A program made the position numbers and the translations under genes. The notes beneath the pieces were generated by a model that was given only the letters and a program-made list of their open reading frames with translations, was not told the origin of the DNA and made no database searches. Of a stretch of 64,000 nucleotides of DNA, positions 29,266-41,194 are shown piece after piece (positions within the stretch are counted from its first letter, which is position 1; the number at the start of each line of letters is the position of its first letter). The DNA is from Clostridia bacterium UC5.1-2E3 (lineage in GTDB: Bacteria; Bacillota; Clostridia; Lachnospirales; Lachnospiraceae): the NCBI GenBank assembly GCA_001304875.1, contig BBZO01000010.1, positions 34,562-98,561 of the forward strand, read 5' to 3'.

Positions 29266-31382
29266 ATGAAAAGCAACAAAGGAAAGGGCCTTCTGGGCCT
29301 GATCGTACTGATCATTGCTATCGCTGTTTTCGGGTATATGGGCTACAGCCACATGAATGAGATCAAGCTGGGCCTGGATCTGGACGGCGGCGTCAGCATC
29401 ACCTATCAGGCGGTCAAGGAGAACCCGACGGCCGAAGAGATGTCTGACACCATCTACAAGCTGCAGCAGAGAGTGGAAGGCTACAGCAACGAGGCGCAGG
29501 TATACCAGGAGGGAGACAACCGCATCAACGTGGATATCCCCGGCGTATCCGACGCCAACGCCATTCTGGAGGAGTTAGGAAAGCCCGGCTCCCTCTACTT
29601 CATGGATATGGAGGGCAATGTGATCCTCACCGGCGACCAGGTGGCCTCCGCCCAGGAGGGCATCTATGAGAGCCAGACCGGACAGAAGGAGTACATCGTA
29701 AGCCTTACGTTCACCGACGAGGGCGCGGAGAAGTTCTCCGAGGCGACCTCCGCCAACATCGGCAACCCCATCGCCATCGTCTACGACGGGGAGCTGGTTT
29801 CCAGCCCCATCGTGCAGTCCGCCATCACCGACGGACGCTGCCAGATCGACGGCATCGGGGATTTTGAGACTGCCAGACAGCTGGCGGCCACCATCCGCAT
29901 CGGTTCTCTGTCCTTAGAGCTCACGGAGTTGCGCTCCAACGTGGTGGGCGCGCAGCTGGGCGAGACCGCCATTGCCACCAGCTTAAAGGCCGGCGCCATC
30001 GGTTTCGCCATCGTGTCCGTCTTTATGATGGCCGTGTATCTGATCCCCGGCGTGGCGGCTGTGCTGGCCCTGTGCCTGTATGTGGGACTGATTCTCATTC
30101 TTCTGGTGGGCTTCCAGGTGACGCTCACCCTGCCCGGTGTGGCCGGTATCATCCTGTCCATCGGTATGGCCGTTGACGCCAACGTCATCATTTTTACCCG
30201 TATCAAGGAGGAGCTGGGTGTCGGCAAGACCGTGAAATCCGCGATCAAGACCGGATTCAGCAAGGCTCTCTCCGCGATCATCGACGGAAACGTGACCACG
30301 CTGATCGCGGCGGCGGTTCTGTTCTGGAGAGGCTCCGGCACTGTGAAGGGCTTCGCGTCCACGCTGGCCATCGGTATCGTGCTCTCCATGTTCACGGCCC
30401 TGTTCGTGACCAAGCTGGCCATCAACTCCCTCTACAATATGGGATTTGACGACCCGAAATTCTACGGTATTAAAAAGGATAAAAAGACCGTCAACTTCCT
30501 GGGAAAGAGAAAGCTCTGCTTTGCCCTCTCCCTGGTGGTGATCCTGGCGGGCTTCGGAGCCATGGGCCTCAACCAGTCCTCCACCGGAAGCATCTTAAAC
30601 TACGGCCTGGATTTCAGAGGCGGTACCTCCACCAATGTCACCTTTAACGAGGATCTGACGCTGGAGCAGATCTCCACCCAGGTGGTTCCGGTGGTGGAGA
30701 GCGTGACCGGCTCCGCGGACACCCAGACCCAGAAGGTGGCTGGAACCAACGAGGTCATCATAAAGACCAGAACACTTAATGTGGACGAGAGACAGGCCCT
30801 CAACGAGGCGCTGGTTTCCAACTTCGGCGTGGATGCCGAGAAGATTACGGCCGAGAGTATTTCCGGCGCGGTGAGCCAGGAGATGAAGAATGACGCCATC
30901 ATGGCGGTGATCTTCTCCACCATCTGCATGCTGATTTACATCTGGTTCCGGTTCAGTGACATCCGGTTCGCGACCAGCGCGGTGCTGGCGCTGGTGCACG
31001 ACGTGCTGGTGGTGCTCACATTCTACGCGGCGCTCAAATGGTCCGTCGGCTCCACGTTCATCGCGTGCATGCTGACCATCGTGGGTTACTCCATCAACGC
31101 GACCATCGTCATCTTCGACCGTATCCGCGAGAACTTAAAGGCGAAGACGGCCAAAGAGAGCGTGGAGGAAGTGGTCAACAAGAGTATCACACAGACGTTT
31201 ACCAGAAGCATCAACACATCCTTAACCACCTTCATCATGGTGTTCGTGCTCTACGTGATGGGCGTTTCCTCCATCCGCGAGTTCGCACTGCCGCTGATGG
31301 TGGGTATCGTCTGCGGAACTACTCCTCCGTGTGTCTGACCGGAGCCATGTGGTACGTGATGAGAAAAAAGAAAGAGGCATAA
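29266..31382 (+). CDS. secDF: Protein translocase SecDF fusion (frameshifted at the end)
   Basis: Start ATG 29266 follows AAAGGAG; an in-frame ATG at 29242 overlaps scfB less plausibly. About 705 residues with the SecD half (KLGLDLDGGVSITYQA, SIGMAVDANVIIFTRIKEEL) and SecF half (LNYGLDFRGGTSTNVTF, LTIVGYSINATIVIFDRIRE). Twelve membrane segments are expected. A single shift near 31315 in the last helix restores SSVCLTGAMWYVMRKKKEA. It drives late steps of Sec export with the proton gradient. The gene follows scfB by 20 bp, the usual Clostridia order. Confidence 0.92.
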
Positions 31383-31388
31383 TCCCCT

Positions 31389-32528
31389 ATGGAATATAAG
31401 ATTCTGGCAAGAGAGGGAAAAGCGAAGCGGGCGGAAATGAAGACCGTCCACGGAACCATACAGACGCCGGTCTTCATGAACGTGGGCACGGTGGCCGCCA
31501 TCAAGGGGGCGGTGTCCACCGACGACCTGCGCCAGATCGGCACCCAGGTGCAGCTTTCCAACACCTACCACCTGCATGTGAGGCCGGGGGATAAGCTGAT
31601 CAAGGAGTTCGGCGGCCTCCACAGGTTTATGAACTGGGACCGCCCCATTCTCACGGATTCCGGCGGGTTCCAGGTGTTCTCCCTGTCCAGCCTCCGGAAA
31701 ATAAAGGAGGAGGGAGTGTATTTCAGCTCCCACATCGACGGGCGGAAGATATTCATGGGCCCGGAGGAGAGTATGCAGATCCAGTCCAACTTAGGCTCCA
31801 CCATCGCCATGGCCTTCGACGAGTGTCCGTCCAGCGTGGCGTCCAGAGAGTACGTGCAGGCCTCCGTGGACCGCACGACCCGGTGGCTTAAGCGCTGTAA
31901 GGAGGAGATGCAGAGATTAAATTCTCTCCCCGATACGGTGAACCGGGAACAGCTTCTGTTCGGCATCAACCAGGGAGCCGTCTACGACGATATCCGCATC
32001 GCCCACGCCGACACCATATCGGAGCTTGACCTGGACGGCTACGCGGTGGGAGGCCTGGCCGTGGGAGAGACCCACGAGGAGATGTACCGCATTCTTGACC
32101 ATGTGGTGCCGCATCTTCCCCTGGAAAAGCCCACCTATCTGATGGGCGTGGGCACGCCGGCCAACATCCTGGAGGCGGTGGACCGGGGCGTGGACTTCTT
32201 CGACTGCGTCTACCCGTCCAGAAACGGACGCCACGGGCATGTGTATACGAACCACGGAAAGCTGAACCTTTTCAACGCAAAGTACGAGCTGGACGCGCGC
32301 CCCATCGAGGAGGGCTGTCAGTGTCCGGCCTGCCGCTCCTACAGCAGGGCTTACATCCGCCATCTTCTGAAGGCGAAAGAAATGCTGGGGATGCGATTAT
32401 GCGTATTGCACAATTTATATTTTTATAATACAATGATGAAGGAGATTCGCGACGCCATCGAGGAGCACCGGTACGCAGAGTACAAGGAACGAAAGCTTTC
32501 CGGCATGGCGGCGGGCGAAACTAAATAA
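31389..32528 (+). CDS. tgt: tRNA-guanine transglycosylase
   Basis: Intact, 379 residues. Active-site region PILTDSGGFQVFSLSSLRKI with the base-binding Asp, nucleophile region FFDCVYPSRNGRHGHVYT, and a zinc site CQCPACRS...H at the C terminus. It exchanges guanine at position 34 of GUN tRNAs for preQ1. The start lies 6 bp after secDF, so they are co-transcribed; yajC follows, giving the conserved secDF-tgt-yajC grouping. Confidence 0.95.
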   Translation: MEYKILAREGKAKRAEMKTVHGTIQTPVFMNVGTVAAIKGAVSTDDLRQIGTQVQLSNTYHLHVRPGDKLIKEFGGLHRFMNWDRPILTDSGGFQVFSLSSLRKIKEEGVYFSSHIDGRKIFMGPEESMQIQSNLGSTIAMAFDECPSSVASREYVQASVDRTTRWLKRCKEEMQRLNSLPDTVNREQLLFGINQGAVYDDIRIAHADTISELDLDGYAVGGLAVGETHEEMYRILDHVVPHLPLEKPTYLMGVGTPANILEAVDRGVDFFDCVYPSRNGRHGHVYTNHGKLNLFNAKYELDARPIEEGCQCPACRSYSRAYIRHLLKAKEMLGMRLCVLHNLYFYNTMMKEIRDAIEEHRYAEYKERKLSGMAAGETK

Positions 32529-32545
32529 AGGAGGTTACACGTAGT

Positions 32546-32815
32546 ATGAGCGGAGCAGGATGGATTTTATATATCATCTTTCTGGTGGCTCTCATGTATT
32601 TCATTGCCATCAGACCTCAGCAGAAAGAGCGTAAGAAAATGCAGGCGTTACTGGCAAGCGTAGCGGTTGGCGACAGCGTTCTGACCAGCAGCGGCTTTTA
32701 CGGAGTCATCATCGACATGACCGACGACACTGTGATCGTGGAGTTTGGCAACAACAAGAACTGCCGTATCCCGATGCAGAAAGCGGCCATCGTTCAGATC
32801 GAGAAGCCGGAATAA
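32546..32815 (+). CDS. yajC: Preprotein translocase subunit YajC
   Basis: Intact, 89 residues, start ATG 32546 after AAGGAGG. One N-terminal helix WILYIIFLVALMYFIAIRPQ followed by QKERKKMQALLASVAVGDSV and GVIIDMTDDTVIVEFGNNKN, the YajC pattern. It associates with SecDF in the membrane. Confidence 0.95.
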   Translation: MSGAGWILYIIFLVALMYFIAIRPQQKERKKMQALLASVAVGDSVLTSSGFYGVIIDMTDDTVIVEFGNNKNCRIPMQKAAIVQIEKPE

Positions 32816-32841
32816 TTTTACAGCTTACAGGAGAATTAGAG

Positions 32842-32898
32842 GGACAGTCCCGGACAGGCGTGCGCGCCGGCAGGGGCTGTCCTTCTCTTTTGCGAGAT
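32842..32898 (+). terminator. Terminator after yajC
   Basis: GGACAGTCCC (32842-32851) pairs with GGGGCTGTCC (32873-32882) with one wobble, followed by TTCTCTTTT. The rest of the gap to leuB holds only the promoter below. Confidence 0.65.
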
Positions 32899-33021
32899 GA
32901 GCCCGGCAGGCGGGCGCTGTGCCCGCATGAACGGGCATGATACGGGGAATCAGCATAACCTGGAGTTATGAAAAAATTCCTATCTCGTATATGGAAATTC
33001 ATATAAATTCCGGGCGAAGTG

Positions 33022-33050
33022 TTGAAAAATGCCTGTAAATGAGATATGAT
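33022..33050 (+). promoter_or_regulatory. Promoter of the leuB-ilv operon
   Basis: TTGAAA (33022-33027), 17-bp spacer, TATGAT (33045-33050), about 52 bp before leuB. The short leader leaves no room for a T-box. Confidence 0.55.
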
Positions 33051-33102
33051 GAAAGATAATCTACGCTAAAAAGGCGCAATATTTTGTGAGGGGAGATTTC
33101 AG

Positions 33103-34185
33103 ATGAAATATAATGTAGCTGTGATTCCGGGCGACGGCATCGGCCCGGAGATCGTGAGAGAGGCGAGAAAGGTTCTCGACAAGGTGGGAGCTGTCTACGG
33201 ACACGAGTTTGCGTACACCGAGCTTCTGATGGGCGGAGCGTCCATCGACGTCCACGGCGTCCCGCTGACCGACGAGGCGCTGGCGGCGGCCAAGGCCAGC
33301 GATTCCGTGCTTCTGGGCGCGGTGGGCGGCAACGTGGGCAATTCCCGCTGGTACGACGTGGCCCCCAACTTACGGCCCGAGGCGGGCCTTCTGGCCATCC
33401 GCAAAGGCCTGGGCCTGTTCGCCAACATCCGCCCGGCCTACCTTTATAAAGAGCTGGCCGGCGCCTGCCCCTTAAAGGAGGAGATCATCGGCGACGGCTT
33501 CGACATGGTCATCATGCGTGAGCTGACCGGCGGCATCTACTTCGGCGAGCGGCACACCGAGGAGGTGGACGGCGTCTTGAAGGCCACGGACACCCTGACC
33601 TATGATGAGAACGAGATCCGCCGCATCGCCGTCAAGGCCTTCGACATCGCCATGAAGCGGCAGAAGAAGGTGACCAGCGTGGACAAGGCCAACGTGCTGG
33701 ATTCCTCCCGCCTGTGGAGAAAGGTGGTGGAGGAAGTGGCGAAGGATTACCCGGAGGTGACCTTGAGCCACATGCTGGTGGACAACTGCGCGATGCAGCT
33801 GGTGATGAATCCGGGCCAGTTCGACGTGATTCTCACCGAGAACATGTTCGGCGACATTTTATCCGACGAGGCCAGCATGATCACCGGCTCCATCGGCATG
33901 CTCTCCTCTGCCAGCTTAAACGAGAGCAAGTTCGGCCTCTATGAGCCCAGCCACGGCTCCGCGCCGGACATTGCCGGAAAAGACATTGCCAACCCCATCG
34001 CCACGATTCTCTCGGCGGCCATGATGCTGCGCTACTCCTTTGATCTGGACGACGCGGCGGCGGCCGTGGAGGCGGCGGTTTCCAGAGTCCTGGAGGAGGG
34101 CTACCGCACCGTGGACATCATGTCCGAGGGCTGCACCCAGGTGGGCACCGCGAAGATGGGCGATTTAATCTGTGAGAGAATATAG
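33103..34185 (+). CDS. leuB: 3-Isopropylmalate dehydrogenase
   Basis: Intact, 360 residues, start after AGGGGAG. Motifs: [20 protein letters not shown], the substrate-binding region [40 protein letters not shown] with the metal-binding Asp residues, and [20 protein letters not shown]. It oxidises and decarboxylates 3-isopropylmalate to 4-methyl-2-oxopentanoate with NAD, the third leucine step. First gene of the branched-chain operon; ilvD starts 18 bp later. Confidence 0.95.
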   Translation: MKYNVAVIPGDGIGPEIVREARKVLDKVGAVYGHEFAYTELLMGGASIDVHGVPLTDEALAAAKASDSVLLGAVGGNVGNSRWYDVAPNLRPEAGLLAIRKGLGLFANIRPAYLYKELAGACPLKEEIIGDGFDMVIMRELTGGIYFGERHTEEVDGVLKATDTLTYDENEIRRIAVKAFDIAMKRQKKVTSVDKANVLDSSRLWRKVVEEVAKDYPEVTLSHMLVDNCAMQLVMNPGQFDVILTENMFGDILSDEASMITGSIGMLSSASLNESKFGLYEPSHGSAPDIAGKDIANPIATILSAAMMLRYSFDLDDAAAAVEAAVSRVLEEGYRTVDIMSEGCTQVGTAKMGDLICERI

Positions 34186-34203
34186 AACGGAGGATGATAT
34201 ACT

Positions 34204-35865
34204 ATGAGAAGTGACGCAGTGACCAAGGGGATCCAGCAGGCGCCCCATCGCTCTTTGTTTAACGCATTAGGTCTCACGAAGGAGGAGATGGAGCGGCCGC
34301 TTGTCGGCATCGTCAGCTCCCACAGCGAGATTGTACCGGGCCACATGAATCTGGACAAGATCGTGGAGGCCGTAAAGATCGGCGTAGCCATGGCAGGCGG
34401 AACCCCCATCGTGTTCCCGGCCATCGCGGTCTGCGACGGCATCGCCATGGGCCATGTGGGAATGAAGTATTCCCTGGTGACCAGAGATCTGATCGCCGAC
34501 TCCACCGAGTGTATGGCCATGGCGCACCAGTCGACGCCCTGGTGATGGTGCCCAACTGTGACAAGAACGTGCCCGGCCTTCTGATGGCCGCGGCCAGACT
34601 GAATATCCCACGGTGTTCGTCAGCGGAGGCCCCATGCTGCCGGCCGTGTGAAGGGGCACAAGACCAGCCTCTCCAGCATGTTCGAGGCAGTGGGCTCCTA
34701 CGCGGCGGGAACCATGACCGAGGCCGACGTGGAAGAGTTCGAAAACAAGGCATGTCCCACCTGCGGCTCCTGCTCCGGCATGTATACGGCCAACAGCATG
34801 AACTGCCTGACCGAGGTTCTGGGCATGGGCTTACAGGGCAACGGAACCATCCCGGCGGTCTACTCCGAGCGCATCAAGCTGGCGAAGCACGCCGGCATGC
34901 AGGTCATGGAGGTACTTAAGAAAAATATCCGTCCCCGCGACATTATGACGAAAGAGGCGTTCATGAACGCGCTGACCATGGATATGGCCCTCGGATGCAG
35001 CACCAACAGCATGCTCCATCTCCCGGCCATTGCCCACGAGGCAGGCGTGGAGTTAAACGTGGACATTGCCAACGAGATCAGCTCCAGGACCCCGAACCTG
35101 TGCCACTTAGCGCCGGCAGGCCCCACCTACATGGAGGACTTAAACGAGGCGGGCGGTATCTACGCGGTGATGAAGGAAATCAGCAAGAAAGGCCTTCTTA
35201 ACTTAGACTGCATGACCGTCACCGGCAAGACCGTGGGCGAGAACATAAAGAACAGCGTCAACAAGAATCCGGAAGTGATCCGTCCCGTGGAGAACCCCTA
35301 CAGCGAGACCGGCGGCATCGCGGTCTTAAAGGGCAACATCGCTCCCGACTCCGGCGTGGTGAAGCGCTCCGCCGTGGCTCCCGAGATGTTAAAGCACCAG
35401 GGACCGGCCAGAGTGTTTGACTGTGAGGAGGACGCCATCGCGGCCATCAAGGGCGGCAGGATCGTCGCCGGCGACGTGGTGGTCATCCGCTACGAGGGAC
35501 CGAAGGGCGGCCCGGGCATGAGAGAGATGTTAAATCCCACCTCTGCCATCGCGGGCATGGGACTGGGCTCCAGCGTGGCCCTCATCACCGACGGCCGTTT
35601 CAGCGGCGCATCCAGAGGCGCATCCATCGGCCATGTCTCCCCGGAGGCGGCGGTGGGCGGCCCCATCGCTCTGATCGAGGAGGGCGATATCATCGACATC
35701 GATATCAATGCCAACACCCTGAACGTGCTGGTATCCGATGAGGAGCTGGCCGCAAGACGTGCCAAATGGCAGCCGAGGGAGCCGAAGATCACCACCGGCT
35801 ACCTGGCCCGCTACGCGTCCCTGGTGACCAGCGGAAACCGCGGCGCGATTCTGGAGATACACTAG
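34204..35865 (+). CDS. ilvD: Dihydroxy-acid dehydratase (frameshifted)
   Basis: Restored length about 554 residues. Iron-sulfur Cys residues lie in [20 protein letters not shown] and [20 protein letters not shown]. Further motifs: [20 protein letters not shown] and [20 protein letters not shown] near the end. Shifts near 34530 and 34615 affect only the N-terminal third. It dehydrates the dihydroxy acids of valine and isoleucine synthesis. The start ATG 34204 follows GGAGG, and ilvB follows after 27 bp. Confidence 0.92.
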
Positions 35866-35892
35866 ACCTCACCGAAGGAGGATACAGATAGA

Positions 35893-37567
35893 ATGAGAGT
35901 ATTGAACGGTTCAGAGATTGTCATCGAGTGCCTGAAGGAGCAGGGCGTGGATACCGTGTTCGGATATCCGGGCGGTACTATTTTAAATATCTATGACGCG
36001 CTCTATCAGCACCAGGATGAGATCACGCACATACTGACCTCCCACGAGCAGGGAGCGGCCCACGCGGCCGACGCTACGCCAGGGCCACCGGAAAGGTGGG
36101 CGTCTGCATGGCCACCTCCGGCCCGGGAGCCACCAACCTGGTGACAGGCATCGCTACGGCCTACATGGATTCCATTCCCATGGTGGCCATCACCTGCAAC
36201 GTGGGCGTGAGCCTTCTGGGCAGGGACAGCTTCCAGGAGATCGATATCACCGGAGTGACCATGCCCATCACCAAGTACAACTTTATCGTAAAGGACATCA
36301 CGAAGCTGGCGGACACCATCCGCCGCGCCTTCACCATCGCAAGATCCGGACGCCCGGCCCGGTGCTGGTGGATATCACCAAGGACGTGACGGCGAGCACC
36401 TGTGAATACGAGTATAAGGAGCCGGAGGAGGTGAAGCCGGATTCCTCCACGATTACCGACGAGGACATCGACACCGCCATCCGCATGATCAGAAACTCCA
36501 AAAAGCCGTTTATCTTTGTGGGCGGCGGAGCTGTGCGCGCGGGGCTTCCGAGGAGATCCGCACCTTCGCCCACCGCATCCAGGCGCCGGTCACCGACAGC
36601 CTCATGGGAAAAGGAGCCTTTGACGGCACCGACGAGCTCTACACCGGCATGATCGGCATGCACGGCACCAAGACCTCCAACTTCGGCGTGACGGAGTGCG
36701 ATCTTCTGATCGTCGTGGGCGCCAGATTCAGCGACCGCGTCATCGGCAACGCCACGAAGTTGCCCGCAACGCAAAGATTTTACAGTTCGACATCGACCCG
36801 GTGGAGATCAACAAAAATATCAAGACCGACGCCACATCATCGGTGACATCCAGATGATCCTGCGGCGCTTAAATGCCAGACTGGATCCGGTAAACCACGA
36901 CGAGTGGCTGGCCCACATCGACCGCATGAAGGATATGTACCCGCTGCGCTATGACAAGGACGTATTAAGCGGCCCCTATGTCATCGAGAAGCTCTACGAG
37001 GTGACCGATGGCGACGCTGTCATCTCCACGGACGTGGGACAGCACCAGATGTGGACGGCGCAGTATTATAAATTTAAGCAGCCGAGACAGCTTCTCACCT
37101 CCGGCGGCCTGGGAACCATGGGCTACGGCCTGGGCGCCTGCATCGGGGCCAAGATGGGCGTGCCGGATAAGACCGTCATCAACATCGCCGGCGACGGCTG
37201 TTTCCGCATGAACATGAACGAGATCGCCACGGCGGTGCGCTACAACATCCCCATCATCCAGATTGTGTTAAACAACCACGTGCTGGGCATGGTGCGCCAG
37301 TGGCAGACCCTGTTCTACGGAAAACGCTACTCACATACAGTTTTAAATGATAAGATGGATTTCGTGAAGGTGGCCGAGGGCATGGGAGCCAGGGCCTACC
37401 GGGTGACCAGCAAAGAAGAGCTGGAGCCGGTGCTGCGCGAGGCCATCGAGGCGGATGAGCCGGTGGTCATCGACTGCCAGATCCACTGCGACGACAAGGT
37501 GTTCCCCATGGTATCTCCGGGAGCGCCCATCGAGGATGCATTCGACGCCAACGATCTGAAAATCTGA
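35893..37567 (+). CDS. ilvB: Acetolactate synthase large subunit (frameshifted)
   Basis: Thiamine diphosphate enzyme, about 558 residues after restoration. Motifs: [27 protein letters not shown] with the catalytic Glu, [40 protein letters not shown], and the C-terminal ThDP site [20 protein letters not shown]. Shifts near 36070, 36355, 36545, 36768 and 36838, the densest in the window. It condenses pyruvate or pyruvate and 2-oxobutyrate in valine/isoleucine synthesis. No ilvN follows in the window. Confidence 0.92.
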
Positions 37568-37603
37568 TAAAATTATAGAAAAAAATATAGGGAGGAAACA
37601 AAG

Positions 37604-38689
37604 ATGAGCAGAGTTTACAATTTTTCCGCCGGCCCCGGCGTGCTGCCGGAGGAGGTGCTTAAGGAAGCGGCGGACGAGATGCTGGACTACAACGGCACCG
37701 GCATGTCCGTCATGGAGATGAGCCACAGAAGCAAGGAGTACGAGGCGATCATCGGAGCAGCCGAGCAGGATTTAAGGGATCTCTTAAACATCCCCGACAA
37801 TTACAAAGTCCTGTTCCTGCAGGGCGGCGCGCATTTACAGTTCGCCATGATCCCCATGAACCTGCTGAAAAACGGGGTGGCCGACTACATTGTGACCGGA
37901 CAGTGGGCGAAGAAGGCCTACGAGGAGGCGAAGCGCTACGGAAAAATCAACTGCGTGGCGTCCAGCGCCGACAAGACCTTCAGCTACATTCCGGACTGCT
38001 CAGACCTTCCGATTTCCGAGGATGCGGACTACGTCTACATCTGCGAGAACAATACGATCTACGGGACGAAGTTCAAGGAGCTTCCGAACACTAAGGGCAA
38101 GACCCTGGTGGCAGACGTGTCCTCCTGTTTCCTCTCCGAGCCCATGGACGTGACAAAATACGGTTTAATCTACGGCGGCGTGCAGAAGAACATCGGACCG
38201 GCCGGCGTGGTCATCGTCATCATCCGCGAGGATCTGATCACCGACGACGTGCTTCCGGGCACCCCGACCATGATGAAGTACAAGATTCACGCCGATAACG
38301 GCTCCATGTACAACACCCCGCCGGCATACGGCATTTACATCTGCGGCAAGGTGTTCAAGTGGGTGAAGGAGCAGGGCGGCCTGGAGGCCATGAAGGAGAG
38401 GAACGAGAGAAAGGCAAAGATTCTCTACGATTTCCTGGACGAGAGCAGGCTCTTTAGGGGTACCGTGGAGAAGAAGGACCGCTCTTTAATGAACGTTCCC
38501 TTCGTGACCGGCTCCGACGAGCTGGATGCTCTGTTTGTGAAGGAGGCCAAGGAGGCCGGATTTGTGAACCTCAAGGGACACCGCAGTGTGGGCGGCATGA
38601 GAGCCAGCATCTACAACGCGATGCCCGAGGAGGGCGTGAGAAAACTGGTGGAGTTCATGCGCGAGTTTGAGGCGAAGCACCAGGCTTGA
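37604..38689 (+). CDS. serC: Phosphoserine aminotransferase
   Basis: Intact, 361 residues. Start after AGGGAGG. Motifs: YNFSAGPGVLPEEVLKEAAD at the N terminus, LFLQGGAHLQFAMIPMNLL, and the PLP Lys region IYGGVQKNIGPAGVVIVII. It transaminates 3-phosphohydroxypyruvate to phosphoserine, following SerA encoded next. The two genes are 36 bp apart. Confidence 0.95.
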   Translation: MSRVYNFSAGPGVLPEEVLKEAADEMLDYNGTGMSVMEMSHRSKEYEAIIGAAEQDLRDLLNIPDNYKVLFLQGGAHLQFAMIPMNLLKNGVADYIVTGQWAKKAYEEAKRYGKINCVASSADKTFSYIPDCSDLPISEDADYVYICENNTIYGTKFKELPNTKGKTLVADVSSCFLSEPMDVTKYGLIYGGVQKNIGPAGVVIVIIREDLITDDVLPGTPTMMKYKIHADNGSMYNTPPAYGIYICGKVFKWVKEQGGLEAMKERNERKAKILYDFLDESRLFRGTVEKKDRSLMNVPFVTGSDELDALFVKEAKEAGFVNLKGHRSVGGMRASIYNAMPEEGVRKLVEFMREFEAKHQA

Positions 38690-38725
38690 TTTCCGGGAGC
38701 GGGAGTCAGAGAGGAGAAGACAATT

Positions 38726-39886
38726 ATGAAAACGATTCACTGCTTAAACCCCATTTCCAAGCTGGGGACGAGGCTGTTTGACGATACATATACGATGGTG
38801 GACGACGCGGCGAAGGCCGAGGGCATTCTGGTGCGCAGCGCGTCCATGCACGAGATGGAGCTTTCTGAGAATCTGCTGGCCGTGGCCGCGCGGCGCCGGC
38901 GTCAACAACATTCCGCTGGAGACCTGCGCCGAGGCCGGCGTGGTGGTGTTCAACACCCCCGGCGCCAACGCCAACGGCGTGAAGGAGCTGGTGTTAGCCG
39001 GAATGCTTCTGGGAGCCAGAGACATCGTGGGAGGCATCCAGTGGTGTAAGGAGAGAACCGATGACCCCGAGATCGCCAAGAGCGTGGAGAAGGGCAAGAA
39101 GGCCTTCGCCGGCCACGAGATCAAGGGCAAGAAGCTGGGCGTCATCGGCCTGGGAGCCATCGGCGCGGAGGTGGCCAACGCCGCCGCAGCGCTGGGGATG
39201 GAGGTATACGGCTACGATCCCTTTATCTCCGTGAACGCCGCGTGGAACCTGTCCAGGGATGTGGAACACATCACCTCGGTGGACACCATTTACAAGGAGT
39301 GCGACTACATCACGGTGCACGTTCCGTTGCTGGACAGCACCCGTGAGATGATCAATGAAAAGAGCCTGGACATGATGAAGGACGCGTGGTGATCTTAAAC
39401 TTCGCCCGTGATCTTCTGGTCAACGACGACGACATGGAGAAGGCGTTGAAATCCGGCCGTGTGAAGCGCTATATCACCGATTTCCCGAACCCGAAGACCG
39501 TCGGCATGGAGGGCGTCATCGCCATCCCGCACCTGGGCGCGTCCACGGAGGAGTCGGAGGACAACTGCGCGGTCATGGCCGTGGAGGAGTTAAAGGATTA
39601 CCTGGAGAACGGCAACATCCGTCACTCCGTCAACTATCCGGACTGCGACATGGGCGTGTGCCGCGGGGCCTGCCGCATCGCGGTGCTCCACCGCAACATC
39701 CCCAACATGATCGGACAGGTGACGGCCATCCTGGCGGACTGCAATGTGAACATTTCCGATATGACCAACAAGAGCCGCGATAAGTACGCCTACACGCTTC
39801 TGGATCTGGAGGACCGGGTGGACGTGGAGACCGTGGGAAGACTGACGCAGATCAAGGGCGTGCTGCGCGTCCGCGTCATCGGATAG
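38726..39886 (+). CDS. serA: D-3-phosphoglycerate dehydrogenase (frameshifted)
   Basis: About 387 residues after restoration. NAD-binding loop KKLGVIGLGAIGAEVANAAA, substrate region NIPLETCAEAGVVVFNTPGA, and a C-terminal ACT domain beginning RIAVLHRNIPNMIGQVTAIL. Shifts near 38890 and 39388. The usual catalytic Arg in the ILNFAR motif is present (ILNFARDLLVND). The ACT domain points to feedback control by serine. Part of the serC-serA-DUF1015 grouping common in Clostridia. Confidence 0.92.
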
Positions 39887-39901
39887 ACGGGAGGAACTGC
39901 C

Positions 39902-41128
39902 ATGGCTATCGTCAAACCATTTTCCTGCCTGCGCCCCGCGAAGGAATACTGCGGACGCGTGGCGGCTCTGCCCTATGACGTCTACACTCGGCGGAAGCCA
40001 GAAAGCAGATCGAGAGGGAGCCGATGTCGTTTTTAAAGATCGACCGGCAGGAGGCGGTGTTTCCCGAGGAGGTGGATATCTACGATCCCCGCACCTACGA
40101 GAACGCGGCTGAGCTCCTTCGGGAGATGGAGGAGCAGGGCATCTACGAGCGGGATGCCGACCAGGCCTACTATATCTATGAGCTGACCCAGAACGGCAGG
40201 AGCCAGGCGGGACTGGCGGCCTGCTGCGCAGTGGACGACTATATGAGCCGCGTGGTGAAAAAGCACGAGAACACGCGCACGGAGAAGGAGGCGGACCGGG
40301 TGCGCCACATCGAGGTGGTGGGCGCGCACACGGGGCCCATTTTCATGGCTTACCGGATGAGGGGAGATCGCTTCGATTCTGAGGGAGCAGATGGAGAGGG
40401 AGTGCCTTTACGCCTTCACCTCGCCCGACGGGGTGGGACACCGGCTGTGGAAGATCGGCGATCCGGAGCTTTGCGGGCGGATTGAGAAGATTTTCAGAAA
40501 TATCCCCGCGCTCTACATCGCGGACGGGCATCACCGGGCTGCGGCTGCGGTTCGTGTGGCGCTTAAGCGCCGGGAGCAGGGGGCAGGGCCGGAGGATCCG
40601 TCCAACTATTTTCTCTCCATCCTGTTTCCGGAGAGCCAGCTGGAAATCAGAGCCTACAACCGCCTGGTAAAGGACATCCGGGGGATGACTCCGGAGCAGT
40701 TCCTCGCGCGGGTGGAGAGGGATTTCCTGGTGGAGCGGACGAGAGAGCGGAAATTCGTGCCGGAGAGCCGCCGGGTGTTTGGAATGTTTTTCGACGGCGC
40801 CTGGTACCGCCTGACGCCCCGGCCGGAGATTCTCACCGACGATCCCGTGGAAGGGCTGGACGTTTCCCTGCTGCAGAACCATCTGCTGGGACCGGTTCTT
40901 GGGATCGAGGATCCGCGGACGGACAAGCGGGTGGAGTTTGTCGGAGGCGACAAGGACGCCGGGGATCTGGAGAGAAGAGCATTAAAGGATATGCGGCTGG
41001 CGTTCAGCCTGTATCCAACGGGGCTTGAGGAATTGTTCCGCGTGGCGGACGCCGGACGGCTGATGCCGCCCAAGTCCACCTGGTTCGAGCCGAAGCCGCG
41101 GAGCGGGATTCTGATTCACAGGATCTGA
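39902..41128 (+). CDS. DUF1015 family protein (frameshifted)
   Basis: Start ATG 39902 after GGGAGG. About 409 residues. Family landmarks: IVKPFSCLRPAKEYCGRVAA and ALPYDVYT at the N terminus, YYIYELTQNGRSQAGLAACC, IADGHHRAAAAVRVALKRRE, and LRLAFSLYPTGLEELFRVAD-like text near the C terminus, ending PKPRSGILIHRI. Shifts near 39988 and 40368. DUF1015 genes travel with serA/serC in anaerobes; a role in serine-linked metabolism is likely but unproven. Confidence 0.8.
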
Positions 41129-41135
41129 TACTGAA

Positions 41136-41177
41136 GATATTGTTTTATTGATATTGTTTCAGAGATATTGTCTCATG
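41136..41177. repeat. Three 14-bp tandem repeat units
   Basis: GATATTGTTT begins at 41136 and 41150, and GATATTGTCT at 41164, so three units recur every 14 bp between the convergent DUF1015 and peptidase genes. No hairpin is formed. Confidence 0.45.
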
Positions 41178-41194
41178 GATTTCATTTCGCATAG